DNA of 23,545 nt from Irineochytrium annulatum. Its lineage: Eukaryota > Chytridiomycota > Chytridiomycetes > Chytridiales > Chytridiaceae. The position numbers and the translations under genes were made by a program. Location of the stretch: the NCBI GenBank assembly GCA_027600665.1, contig JADGJL010000374.1, positions 1-23,545 of the forward strand, given 5' to 3'. The notes beneath the pieces are model-generated. The model saw nothing but the letters and a program-made list of their open reading frames with translations. It was not told where the DNA came from and made no database searches. Positions 1-10,042 of the stretch are shown here, piece by piece. The stretch's first letter is position 1; every line of letters begins with the position of its first letter.

Positions 1-872
1 CCCCGATATTGCCCCCAAACATGCCGTTGTTCAACTGTTGCTGCTGCTGCTGCTGTTGCAACATCGCCATTAACGCTGGCGGCGGCTGCCCCTGCCCGCC
101 CTGGCCCCAAGAGGTCTGCGGCTGCTGGCCTTGCTGACCCTGCTGTTGAGTTTGGCTCCCAAACAGCACGGGTGGCATAACGCCTGTCGCGGCCGCTTGA
201 CTAAACATGCCCGCGGCGGCGCCCTGGCCCTGTGGAGGCATCTGCGGCCCCTGCGACGTCCCCTGCGACGTCCCCTGCGACGTCGCTGGGCCGCCACCGC
301 CACCGCCGCCGAGACCGCCAAGTCCACCGGCCATCAGCCCGCCGAGGCCACCCGCCGTCAACAGAGCTGTAATGGCCTGCACAGGATCCGACCCCGGCAC
401 GCCCTGCTGCTGCTGTTGTTGTGCGTTCGTGATAGCCGCCAAGACGGACGCTGCAAGCTGCTGCTGTTGAAGCTGGAGCTGCTGCTGGATCTGCTGTTGG
501 TGAAGTTGCTGTATCTGCGCGAGGATCGCCGCGCCAGGGTTACTGTTGTTGCCGGGTCCGGCGCCAACCCCGCCTACACCGCCGACAGCTCCATTAAGGC
601 CGGCGAACGGGTTGCCCCCGCCCCCACCGTTAACGCCACCGGCACCGCCGGGGCCGCCCTGCGCTCCGCTCCCCATGAGGTGCGGCTGCTGCGACGGAGC
701 CTGCTGATTAAACCCGAATGGTTGACTCAGTCCCCCGGTGCCTTGCTGCTGCATCTGCTGGAACACGTTCGATCCGAAGAGCGTCGAAAAGTCCGTCGGC
801 GACGGCCCCTGCTGCTGTCCAAGCCCGCTCATTCCGGGCATATTAATTCCCCCAAGGCCAATACTAGGTGCG

Positions 873-905
<33 letters not shown>

Positions 906-3900
906 ATCGGGTTTGCCAGGCTCGCGAGCATGCGCGCTCGGGCCACAACGGAAGAATCGACGTTAATACCACCAACGCGGGCCATCTTGCCCGGCTCGTC
1001 CTTGCCCCCAAATAGCACCATCGTGCCATCCCCACCGGTTTTAGAAGGCCCTCCGGTTCTTGACGATGTCGAGCTGTTATAGCGCGTGTTGTACCGCCCA
1101 CTGTCACCCCCGTTCTGCATCGACGACGCGCCGTGATTGTGGAACGAGTTGTGGTTGTGCCGCTTAGGCGAGCGGTCACCCTCGTCCGCCGGCCGCTTTC
1201 CTTGAAACACGCCCCCGCCGTAGCCGGCACCCGACGGAACCGCCCTCGTGGGCGACGGCGAGTGCCCGCGGCTCCGCTGCGGCGAGAAATTCCTCCTTTT
1301 CTGCTGCTGATTATGCTGATGATGCTGGTTGTGCTGCTGGTGATGGTTCTGATGCTGATGCTGCTGCGGATGCTGCTGCGGATGCTGCTGGGGATGCTGA
1401 TGATGCTGCTGTTGAGGCGACGGGTTTTGGCTCGGACGATTTGGCGGCGATCTTGATTGCGAAGTTCCGTTGACAGATAACGGAAGTCTGAACGCAGGGA
1501 AGGAGCCAATAGGTGCGACTGGTCTTAACGGCGTAGTCTGCACCTTCTTCTTCATCTCCTCCAGCAGCTCCGCGAAGTTGCTTCTCCCCTCAAAATACAC
1601 GTCATCTGCAGCGGGTGTAGGCGACAGCGGTTTTGGAAACAAGTTCAGCATGGTAACGTCTTTTTCGGATTGTGGTGCAAGGTTAGCGGTTGCGGTAACC
1701 ACAGGAAGCTCGATGCGTTGCTCGGTCACCGGTGAAGCAAGTAACTCATCAATCGACTGCTCGCTATCCTTTGGCATGACCTAAATACCATTTAGAATAC
1801 AAAGCGACAGCCAATATTGTCGAATAACCAAGTCAACAACCTCCATTTTAGCCTCTGCGTTTTGGGACTCTACTACCACCTCCTTCTTTGGCTCTGGCTG
1901 CACAACCTCCACCTTCTTTTCCGCACTGGCTGAAGTGATCCCAAGCTTTGAAGCATCAGGAACAACGGGAGCTGGACGTACACTCAGCGCCGGGAACGCT
2001 GACGGAACAACCTGTTCAGCCAAACTTGCCGCCGCCGTCGTAATGACGGTCCCCACGGCTGACACAGGCGTCACCGGCTTCGCAGCCATCTCAGCTTGTG
2101 CAGCCTCGGCCGCCTCCATCATTTCCCGCTCGAGCCTCTCCTGTGCCCTCTTCGCCTCCTGCCTCCTCTGCACGTCCATTTTCAGGGCCTCGAGTTCTCT
2201 CTCCTTCTTCTCCGCCTCGTCCTTCAGCTTCTTGGCTAAAAGCTTCGACTTCATCTCTTCCGCCGTCGACTTAGGCGCCGGCGCTGCGCTAGGAGTCAGC
2301 ACCGGCGTCGCCGACCGCGGTCCTGGGGCCGGGGAAGGCGACATCCTGGGCCGTTTCGCGTCAACCCCTTTCGACACTGCGTCCAAGAACTCGACGTCCC
2401 GTTTCGGGACAGCGGCGGCAGCGGCAGCGGCCTCCTCGCCTTCCTTCTCCTTCTTCGCCTTCAAGCTCGCCAGCACGCGCTCCCGCCGCCGCGCGAGCTC
2501 CTCCTCCCCCACAGCCTGCTTCTGACCAGCGGGTGGGCGAGGATCCAGATCTACGTCTATCACAATCGGCTTACACGGGTCCTCCTTGACGGCCTTCTCA
2601 GGTTCCTTTACCTTATCGACCCGCTTCCCGTCCAAGTCGACAAGAGCAGCCTTCTTCGCGGACAGGAACGCGGCCAGCGACGACGCGGGTACAGCTGGTA
2701 CTGGCGGTTTCGTCTGCTTATCCATTGGCGCAGAGGTGCCAGACTCTTGCTGTGGCGGCCTCGACACCGGCGCAACACCGTTGACGACCGGTGCAGGCGC
2801 GGCGGTCGTCTTTGGTTTGAACCCGATGTCGACAGGCCCAGTCGAGACGGTCATCTCGGTCTCGGAATTCAGCGATAGCGAGCTCAGACTCGACGATGTA
2901 GACCCCGGAAGTGACTTCGGAAGGCTAAAGGGTAGCCGACCCGCGGTCGAGCCGGCAAATGGCACGTGAACGGCCGACGAGTTAACGCTGATGGGGGCTT
3001 GTTGCTGAGAGGCTGGCCGCCTGGCCGGAGCGGGAGCGGGCTTTCTGATAGAGACAGGTACGGGGGCGGGTAAAGGCGCCTTGAGTGACGGCATCGACGA
3101 GACGGGCGTCGATGTCACTGGCGGATGGGACAACACATGTTTTGCTGTCGGATCGAGCGGTTGTGTTGCCGACGGAATAGGATGCACCGTCGCCGGCGCT
3201 TTTGTCGGGAAAACGGCGTTCCCGAATGGCTTCAGAGAGGTTGCACCCTTTACAGGTGACTTTGTTGGGGAGGTCTCGGGTTTCACAGGTGACTTCGACG
3301 GCGACGGCGCGGTTGTTACCAACTTAATCGGGGACGTCGCAGCCTTCACCGGTGATTTCGTTGGGGACGCTGGACCCTTCACCGAAGCTTTCAGCGTCGG
3401 TGAGACGGTCATCTGAGTCGTTGCCCCCACAGCAGTCGGCGTAATCCTCCGCTTTTGCACCTCCGACGCCGGCCGGTCTACCTCCATGTCGTCTGCGACC
3501 CTCTTCCCCGATGACGCCTGTTCCGGGCCGGTCACCGCCAACGCCGCCACCTTCTCCTCACCCTTCAATGTCCCACCAACCGACTCCCTGGCAATAAGCT
3601 TCGACTTTTCAATTGCAACCTGCAGGACGTGCGCCACGCTGATATTGCTCTTCTCGGATCCCTGTTTTTGCTTCACGGAAATGGCCCGCTTTGCGACCTC
3701 GTGCTCGTGCCTCGCCCTGGCCTCCGCCTGCGCCTGGATTGCCAGCGCACGCCTCGCCCTCGAGAGCTCCGCCTCGGCCTCGGCCACGCGCTTATGGCAG
3801 GCATCCATGGCGCTCTTCGCTTCCGCTAGGCGCCGGTGCGTCTCGACAAGGTTGGAGGCAAGTGTCGCGTTATCGGGGGTCGGAGCGCCGAGGTCGGCGG

Positions 3901-5101
3901 GAATTATTGCAAGGCCGGTGGCGATGGAAGCGGGGGAGTCAGTGGCGGCTGAGTCGGAAACGGCAAGCGCCGGGACAGTCGTGGGAGTAGAAGTGGATGC
4001 CGGAGAAGAAGCTAGTAGTGGGTGTGAGGCAGACACCGCGGCAGCGGTGACTGGCGGCGGAGCTACGGCCGGCTTAAACGTCGTCGCCACCGGCACCGTG
4101 GCAACCGGAGCCGTAACTACAGCGGGTAAGTTGACTGGGGTTTCCCCAGACATGGAAACCGTTGCGGGACTGACCAAGCCCGTCCCCGGCATCGCCGAAA
4201 CCACTGCCACGGGTCTGACCACCTCCATAGCCGCCGCTGCCACTACCGGTGCCGCGACTACCGCCGCTGATGTAACAGGCACCGCTATCGGCGCGGCGGC
4301 GACCGGTGCCATTGGAGACACCGCCGGAGCTAACGACGCCGCCGATGGTGAAGCCGCAACCACCGCTGCGGGCCTCACCACCGTCGTTGCCGCCGCGGCA
4401 ACTGGTGCAGGAACCCTGGCCGGGCATGCCTCCACAACTGCCGCAACGTCCACCAACATCATCGCATTTGTAGGCGGTGTGTTAGGCTCCAGCGCCTCGT
4501 CCTCCTCCATGTCCATATCCATATCAACATCATCCTCAGCGCCGCCCCCTGCTCCTGTGGTATTCGGGGACGGTGCGAAGTCCGGCGGTGGTGTATGGAA
4601 AGCCGTTGATTCAGAGGTGGAGACAGCCGATTGCGAGGAAGGGGATTTATGCCGCTGCGCGCCGTCGCGAGGCGAGGACTTCAACGAAAGGCGTCAGTTG
4701 AAGGCGCGGGACAAATTGTGAGCAGTTAAGTCTAACCTTGCCAGCCCGCTCCTCCTGCATGCTTTCCTCCTTCTCCCGCTCCACCCTCCTCCGCTCCTCC
4801 TCCTTCATCTCCGCCTCCCTTTTCTTTGCCTCCTGTACCGCGAGGCTGGCCTCAACAAGCCTCACAGCCTCCCTGGCACCGTCCCACGCCGGCGCCAGGA
4901 ACCTGCCGACGTTGACCTTCAGCGCCTCGACGAGCACCCGGTGGCTTGACCCCTTCCGCTTCAGCTCCTCCACGACGATGAAGATCGAGTTTCGCGTCGT
5001 TGGGTTGAGGGAGGAGAGGTAATTGTGCAGGACGGTGGCATACTGAATCTCCGTGTAGGCCGGACCGGGCTGCGCCGGGGCCAGGGCGGCCGAGGACGGT
5101 G
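1..5101 (-). CDS. Large low-complexity, coiled-coil and Gln-rich protein (partial at C-terminus, 5' end unresolved)
   Basis: I do not recognise the family. Three exons are supported on the minus strand: 5101-4737, 4678-1829 and 1780 to the window edge, joined by phase-0 introns 4736-4679 (58 nt) and 1828-1781 (48 nt, ends TTTAG). That gives over 1,650 residues, still open at base 1. The first exon holds a possible folded part (around YTEIQYATVLHNYL, then ELKRKGSSHR) followed by a charged coiled coil. The middle exon is Ala/Pro/Val/Ser-rich. It has a coiled coil (about 3853-3677), a cluster of SPxK motifs such as SPTKSPVK and SPSKSPVK (about 3379-3245), and a Lys/Glu helix (about 2269-2081). 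The last exon has a His/Gln block (about 1440-1310), polyglutamine, and Gly/Asn-rich sequence. Such composition fits a nuclear, disordered regulatory or scaffold protein; this is inference. A stop lies in frame at 5144-5142. CTGAC plus a pyrimidine tract before AACAG at 5102 suggests a phase-1 acceptor there, so the start codon lies upstream, possibly at an ATG near 5230 or 5290. Confidence 0.75.
248..283 (-). repeat. Three tandem 12-bp units coding Thr-Ser-Gln-Gly
   Basis: The plus strand shows CCCCTGCGACGT three times without a mismatch. On the coding (minus) strand it gives a repeated TSQG in the Gly/Gln-rich tail of the large protein. Perfect copies suggest recent slippage or conversion. 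Confidence 0.9.
875..904 (-). repeat. In-frame polyglutamine tract
   Basis: On the minus strand this is nine CAG codons and one CAA, coding ten glutamines just after ASLANPMQ-type sequence of the large protein. It lies in frame, and other glutamine runs occur at about 36-56 and in the His/Gln block near 1310-1440. A pure CAG run can vary in length between strains. Confidence 0.9.
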
Positions 5102-5351
5102 CTGTTGATGTGGGAAAGGATGGGGGCGGGAATGAAGTCGGTCAGTCTGGGTTTTCCCTAGCATTCCCCTCGCCGAATCCCGTCGACGCGATGAGGACGA
5201 GCGCTCGGTATTGGCACCGAATCGAGCTATCATCGCGATCCGGCGCTTGCCCGACGATGAGCGTTTGGCAGCAGCCCACCTCCGTTCATCCCCGCTGGCT
5301 TTTTTTACTTAGGAATTGACTGCGCTCCCACTACCTGGCCCTTATTCAACG

Positions 5352-6009
5352 ATGTATTCGAAGGCAGGCAGGCGTCTTCCCACGCTGAGGCGCGGGGAGA
5401 CCACGTCGCGTGCAACTCCAGCCGACGTAGGCAAGCGGCTGGCGTCGTCGCAAAAGCCACAGCAGCGTCGTGGTCGGCATGGACGACCCCTTCTCCTGGG
5501 CGTCACGCAAAATCGTTTCCCAGCTGCTTCAGTCGCGTCGACCCACCCGCACTGGATTGCAATAAATCTCGACGCGTCGCCGCTCGAGCGCTACCCTACG
5601 TTCCATGGTGGCCATGAGAACCTCTGGCTCCAGTTTGTAGTTATGCGACCACTCACCAGCTCGGTCGGCTCACGTTACAGCGCCGCATGCGAACGGTGTC
5701 GGTCGACCGGTCGAGCGCCGCCGTCCATGTCATCGGACTGGTTAGACGTCGGGATCAGCAAATGCAACTCCACTGCCCTGTCCCCAGATGTCAGCGATGC
5801 AGCGCAATTGTCAACTTCGTCGCTGGACACCATTGTCCAACCCTTCGCGGAGAAGGAGGCGTGGTGAGTTGACGGCTGGTTGGAGGACTGGAGGCGGTGG
5901 AGGCGGCGAGATGGTCTGCCCGAGGACGATGTGAACGTCTGTGGTTGTCTCTGTTAAACTCACTGTTCAGCTCCGGGGCTCCGAAGATTGCGAGCTCTGA
6001 TCACTTCTG
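5352..6009 (+). CDS. Weak candidate gene, two exons (uncertain)
   Basis: This is a tentative model. A frame stays open from the ATG at 5352 to 5862. It ends in a Ser/Thr/Asp-rich stretch (around SSDWLDVGISKCNS), followed by a consensus donor GTGAGT at 5863. A good acceptor (TTAAACTCACTGTTCAG) ends at 5970. A phase-2 join gives a short tail, SGAPKIASSDHF, then a stop at 6007-6009. Against it, the first 100 residues look like non-coding GC-rich sequence and no family is recognised. The opposite strand also carries a frame, with an ATG at 5833 and a stop at 5675 (53 codons), whose codons are slightly more GC-ending. If neither is real, the stretch is simply the divergent intergenic region between the large minus-strand gene and the LRR gene. 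Confidence 0.22.
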
Positions 6010-6045
6010 ACTTGATCTTGTATCTCCCATCATCAAGTCCTTGAA

Positions 6046-8357
6046 ATGACCGGTGGTAGGAAGAAGAAGATGATGGTCAAGAGGCTGGGGAAATCCAAAT
6101 CCAAGCCCGTGCCTCGACGTAAAAAAGGGGAATATCAAGTGAAAAGAGAATGGGATGACTACAGCGAGGAGGAGCTTGACGATGTCTCGCATGGGAACGA
6201 CGAGTGGTGCGGCATGTTACCTTTTTTGTGCTTTCAGTGAACGTGGCTGATGTCCTTGATTAGGGGTGCGCAAACATTCAAGGCCGAATCAAGATGGAAG
6301 CCTCCCGCGCATGTGGAGCTGAACACGGCGGAACATCTCACAATCATTGATGGCGTCATTCGGATCCCCGGCGCTGAGGGCAGCAGGCCGGGCTTGAAGA
6401 AGGTCCGGATGGCGTTGCGTCAGGAGATTTATGAGGATGGCGACCTCAAAGTCCCGCCCGTTCGCGTCCGGTCCTTGCGGGAGATGTGCCTCGAGGCCGT
6501 CGCAAAGCTGATCAACCACGGTTTGTTTGTATTCTTTTGAAATGAGGAAGAATTTAACTCCCCACGCAGTCGAAACACTGGAGGGTTTGCCGTGGGATCC
6601 TTTTGGCCACGTCTTGCTCTTCTTCTTGCGGAATGGCTACGGGCCTGACGGTGCGATGGAGAATGGGGAGCTGCGACCAGACATTATGGCACTTTTCTTC
6701 AATGCGTATTCCGATGAATTTGCTGAGAACACCTACCTTGCTTTAAAGGTATTCGCGACATTGCTGCAATGTGAATGACGATCATCATAGGGCGTTGAAG
6801 TACCTCCGACTTTAATTAGCATGTTGGATCGAGGTCTTATTGGGTCGACATTGCGAGGTAGTCCTAGCTTGCGATGTACCGAGAGTGATACCGTTCTCCA
6901 GCAATAGAGCTCTCGTCCACCAACTTGTGCGACCAAATGGCGCCGAAGTTCTCCCGTCTGCCGGTTTTAGAGGTGTTTGAGATACGCGCTGTAAAATGCT
7001 TACAGTTACGCAGCTTTTGGACCTCAGGAACACGCTGCTGACTAACGACGGCCTCCGCGCGCTCGCGCGGCCCGTAATGCAGTGCAAACTGAATCCGATC
7101 ACGGGCCTCCCCATAGCCGGCCTTATCAAGCTTGCGTACCTAAACCTCAGCTCGTGCATTGGCATCCGGGACACGGACGGCCGCGACTCCAGCGATAGTC
7201 TGGTCGGCGTCTTGATGCGGTTCCCGAGCCTGCAGGCGGTGGATTTGAGCGGGTGCGGGGTCTCGGTGACCTCAGGGTCCGTGTTTCACATGATGCGCTG
7301 TTGTGGCTGGATGCCCGTGCCCGGGGCGGTCGAATTATTCCCCGGTTTCCGGTCGACGAGCCTTATGGAGTTGTCGAAGAAGCTAAAGCGGAAGCGCGAG
7401 AAGCAGGAGGAGGCGCGGAGGAAATTGCGAGAGAGTGCCGCTACCGAGGAAGCGTCCGGGGTCGCCAACACCGCGTCTTTCTTTGGCCAGGAGGCCCCTC
7501 TGCAGCCCGAGTACGAGCTCAGCGAGGAGGAGCTCCTACAGTATGAGGCCCGCGAGACGCACGACGCTACTTCGCGAAAAGTCGTCTCTAGTTTGGTGCC
7601 CGAGGCGCAGGAGGTGGTCGTCCGCGCGCACTCACTGCTGCAGAACACGATCGTGAACGATGAAGGGGTCGAGGAGGTGAAGTGGCTGCCGAGATCGAAT
7701 AGGATGCTGCGGAGCTTGTTTGGAAGGACCATGAAGGTGAACCCGATGGGCGTGCCGCAAGAGTGGTGGGTCGGCGTCTGGCACGCGGCGAAACTGCCAG
7801 AGGCGCAAGCGAGGGAGTGCGTGAGGCAGCACATCGTCGGTGTCGGTCAGCGGCGGAATTGTCAGCTTATAAGGAGCCACAAGACGTTGCTTACGGAGAT
7901 AGAGAGGTAACGATTCGGCGATGTTTGGAGTGGCGCTTATGCTGTCATTAGACGAAAGGCGGAGGCGCAGCATAAGGCAACCGAGCTAGCCAGGGCCGCC
8001 GTGGCAATCAAACCTTTAAGCAAGGTTGCCAGGAAGCGCTTGGACCCCGAGCCTCAGCCTGTGCGGATTAAGTACTCGCAGGAAATCGTTGAGCTTTCGA
8101 GTGACCCATCATTACCTGATGACGTCGACCGCCATGATCAAAGCGAGAAGCGGGAGCCTCCGCCGCGCCAGGGACCGCCAACCTACTTGCCGGTCTTCCC
8201 TCCCTGCCCACCGGAACCATTAGTGAGGCAGGCCTTTGACCCCGGATCGCGCCGCCAACTTAAGACCATGTCGGAGAGGGAGATGTCGCTGACGAAGACG
8301 ACAATGTCGAAGGGACTTGCGAAATGTTTCCTGATGAAGCGGAAAAGATGCGACTGA
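6046..8357 (+). CDS. Leucine-rich-repeat protein, Rad7/F-box-LRR-like layout, seven exons
   Basis: Exons are 6046-6206, 6264-6520, 6570-6748, 6791-6857, 6902-6972, 7014-7906 and 7952-8357, giving 677 residues. Introns are 41-57 nt and all joins keep frame. The N-terminus is very basic (GGRKKKMMVKRLGKSK) and then acidic (YSEEELDD), as in nuclear proteins. A helical segment (LREMCLEAVAKLINHVETL) leads into ribonuclease-inhibitor-type leucine-rich repeats at about residues 220-335, for example LPVLELLDLRNTLLTNDGL, LAYLNLSSC and LQAVDLSGCGV. The join at 6972/7014 rebuilds an intact repeat, which supports that intron. A basic coiled coil (LSKKLKRKREKQEEARRK) follows at about 362-385, then a Glu-rich stretch and a basic, Pro-rich tail. 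The helical segment before the repeats resembles the layout of Rad7-type repair proteins. I see no clear F-box and would not assign a role beyond protein-protein binding, probably nuclear. Confidence 0.85.
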
Positions 8358-9180
8358 GCTTGCAGTAGAATAATGATACCCACTGGTTCTGGAGACTCTA
8401 TTTGTTTGCTGCGATATTTGTCGAAAAAAAAACATATGGATCCTTAACGAAAGTACTGATGATAACTGTTATTTCTTCCACTTCGATACAAAACCATGAA
8501 TGTTACGATATCGACCAAGACCAGCAGAAAACAGAGATGAGGGGTTGCCAGCTGTGGAAACTTTCTCAGTAATTCGGACAACTGTGTTCGAGTTACCAAA
8601 CTCACCACATTTCTTATCATAAATGTGCGGGTTTTCTAAGTGGTTAACAGGATTCTGTTGTCATTTTTGTAACTTTGGCAAGTGACCACAATGATCCCCT
8701 CGTCGCTTCGAACGACAAGTCTGCATGCGAAGTCCATGCATGCTCGAAAGAGTAAAAGTCGACTCACTTTTACTCGAGATCCCGCCACCACCACCACCCC
8801 GCATCCGGTGCATGAACTTCTGCCACAATGATAAGCAAATACTCCAAATATCGTGCCCCCACTTCGCGACCTTCCCCATCGCCGGGCCGTTGCGTGGTGC
8901 TGTTTGGTCGTCCATGTCATGAGAGTGCGCGATCTGGTCTCCTGGCTCATCATCCTGGGCGGGGACGGGCAGCCGAGAAGGACCTGAGTTCCCCCGTGCC
9001 AGGCCAGAGAAAAGGTTGATATCAAACTCGACACCGTCTTGAGGGATTAAGAGACGACGAGCATGCTCTCGGGGTCTCCGTGGGTGTTCATGGCGAGCGG
9101 GCGGATCTGCCAGAGCACCAGAGCAAGTGGAAAGCTGGGAGCATCATTCGTTTGGGTGTCAAATCGTTCCTGAATCAGCG
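8358..9180. other. Intergenic stretch, no supported gene
   Basis: About 820 bases lie between the stop of the LRR gene and the ATG of the dynein light chain gene. The left part is AT-richer and holds a run of A at about 8425-8433, consistent with 3' untranslated sequence. Open frames on both strands are short, with repetitive Gly/Pro stretches caused by a CCACCACCACC run near 8785-8800, and none resembles a known protein. A hairpin-forming inverted repeat is at 8750-8775. The right part should contain the promoter and leader of the downstream gene. Confidence 0.6.
8750..8775. repeat. Perfect 10-bp inverted repeat with 6-base loop
   Basis: GAGTAAAAGT at 8750-8759 is followed by CGACTC and then the exact reverse complement ACTTTTACTC at 8766-8775. 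The surrounding bases CTCGAAA and GAG extend it imperfectly. It sits in the intergenic stretch downstream of the LRR gene. It could be a protein-binding palindrome or a transcript hairpin; nothing else identifies it. Confidence 0.7.
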
Positions 9181-9827
9181 ATGGTGTGTGCACTAGCGGA
9201 GCTTCCGGACGCGCAGCGCTCGCGCGGGGGCGGATCCCTCAGCGCATAACTCGCTTCCGTCGACAGTTGGATCCGCACTGGGGCGGCGATTTTGTCTTGG
9301 GATTTCGTTGCTGACGCTCTCATTCGTTGTCCCCACACAGTCCGAGGTCGAGGAGACCATCAAGCGGCTGTCGAGCCACAAGGGCGTCGAGGGGATCGTT
9401 ATCGTGAACATGGAGGGCATTCCCATAAGGACGACCCTGGACAACGACAAAACCGTGCAGCACGCCGCGCTGATCACACAGCTGACGGCCAAGGCGAGGA
9501 GCGTCGTTAGGGACCTTGATCCACAGGTGTGTATTTTCACGGTTGGGGTTTGCATGGGTAAACGGATTATGGGCGAAGATTGCTTCCTAGGATTTTGGAT
9601 TATTGTTTGGTAGAATTATATTCTAAGATTCTCTGCTTTCTACTACCTGAACTTTACTGATCTAAATTTATGCAGAACGATCTCACATTCCTGCGCATAC
9701 GATCAAAGAAGCATGAGATTATGGTGGCACCAGGTGAGAGTGTTATCGGCATCCGTCCGTCTAACAAAGCACTTTAGACAAGGAATACATTCTCATAGTG
9801 TTGCAGAATCCACACAATACGATCTAG
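9181..9827 (+). CDS. DYNLRB1: Dynein light chain, roadblock/LC7 type
   Basis: Cytoplasmic dynein roadblock light chain, which dimerises and helps bind the intermediate chains of the dynein motor. Exons are 9181-9183, 9341-9526, 9676-9733 and 9778-9827, giving 98 residues, the usual length of the family. The protein begins [11 protein letters not shown] and carries the hallmark [18 protein letters not shown], then [20 protein letters not shown] and [18 protein letters not shown], matching animal roadblock almost from end to end. The start is set by the acceptor CCCCACACAG at 9340 joined to the only sensible ATG with a donor (ATG|GTGTGT at 9181), so exon 1 codes only for methionine. Introns are 157, 149 and 44 nt, two of them longer than typical here. 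The gene converges on the DNMT2 gene, 215 bases away. Confidence 0.95.
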
Positions 9828-10042
9828 TTGTAGCAGAAAAACGCAGGCTGGCTGTAGAATTTCAACAATATGTGCATAGGAGTCTTCGGAGTAGAAAGGA
9901 GTTCGGGTTTATAAATGCTATGGGGCTTGAGTATGGGAATCGTTTGGTGGTTATTCTTGCAGGACTGAACTGGGAGAGTAATGCGCTTGAAAAAAAAACA
10001 AACAAAAAAAGCAGACACGTGCGCTCGTCATAAACATATGTA

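Noticed and set aside
131..1015. Plus-strand frame of about 294 codons with Leu-rich runs
   Set aside because: Its Leu runs are (CTG)n read opposite polyglutamine. The minus frame continues unbroken from 1780 to 1 with Q/H/G-rich composition.
1310..1440. Possible CRISPR-like or satellite array in the repeated CTG/ATG block
   Set aside because: The repeat is an in-frame His/Gln codon run with no spacers, in a eukaryotic coding exon.
3486..4721. Long plus-strand frame (about 411 codons) opposite the large minus-strand gene
   Set aside because: Ala/Thr/Gly-rich translation is the antisense shadow of an Ala/Pro/Val-rich GC-rich exon. The minus frame is longer, has good introns at both ends and continues over several kb.
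8661..8915. Minus-strand frame of 84 codons starting MDDQTAPRNGP
   Set aside because: It contains a Gly run from a GGT repeat and no family signature. A single short frame in GC-rich DNA is expected by chance.
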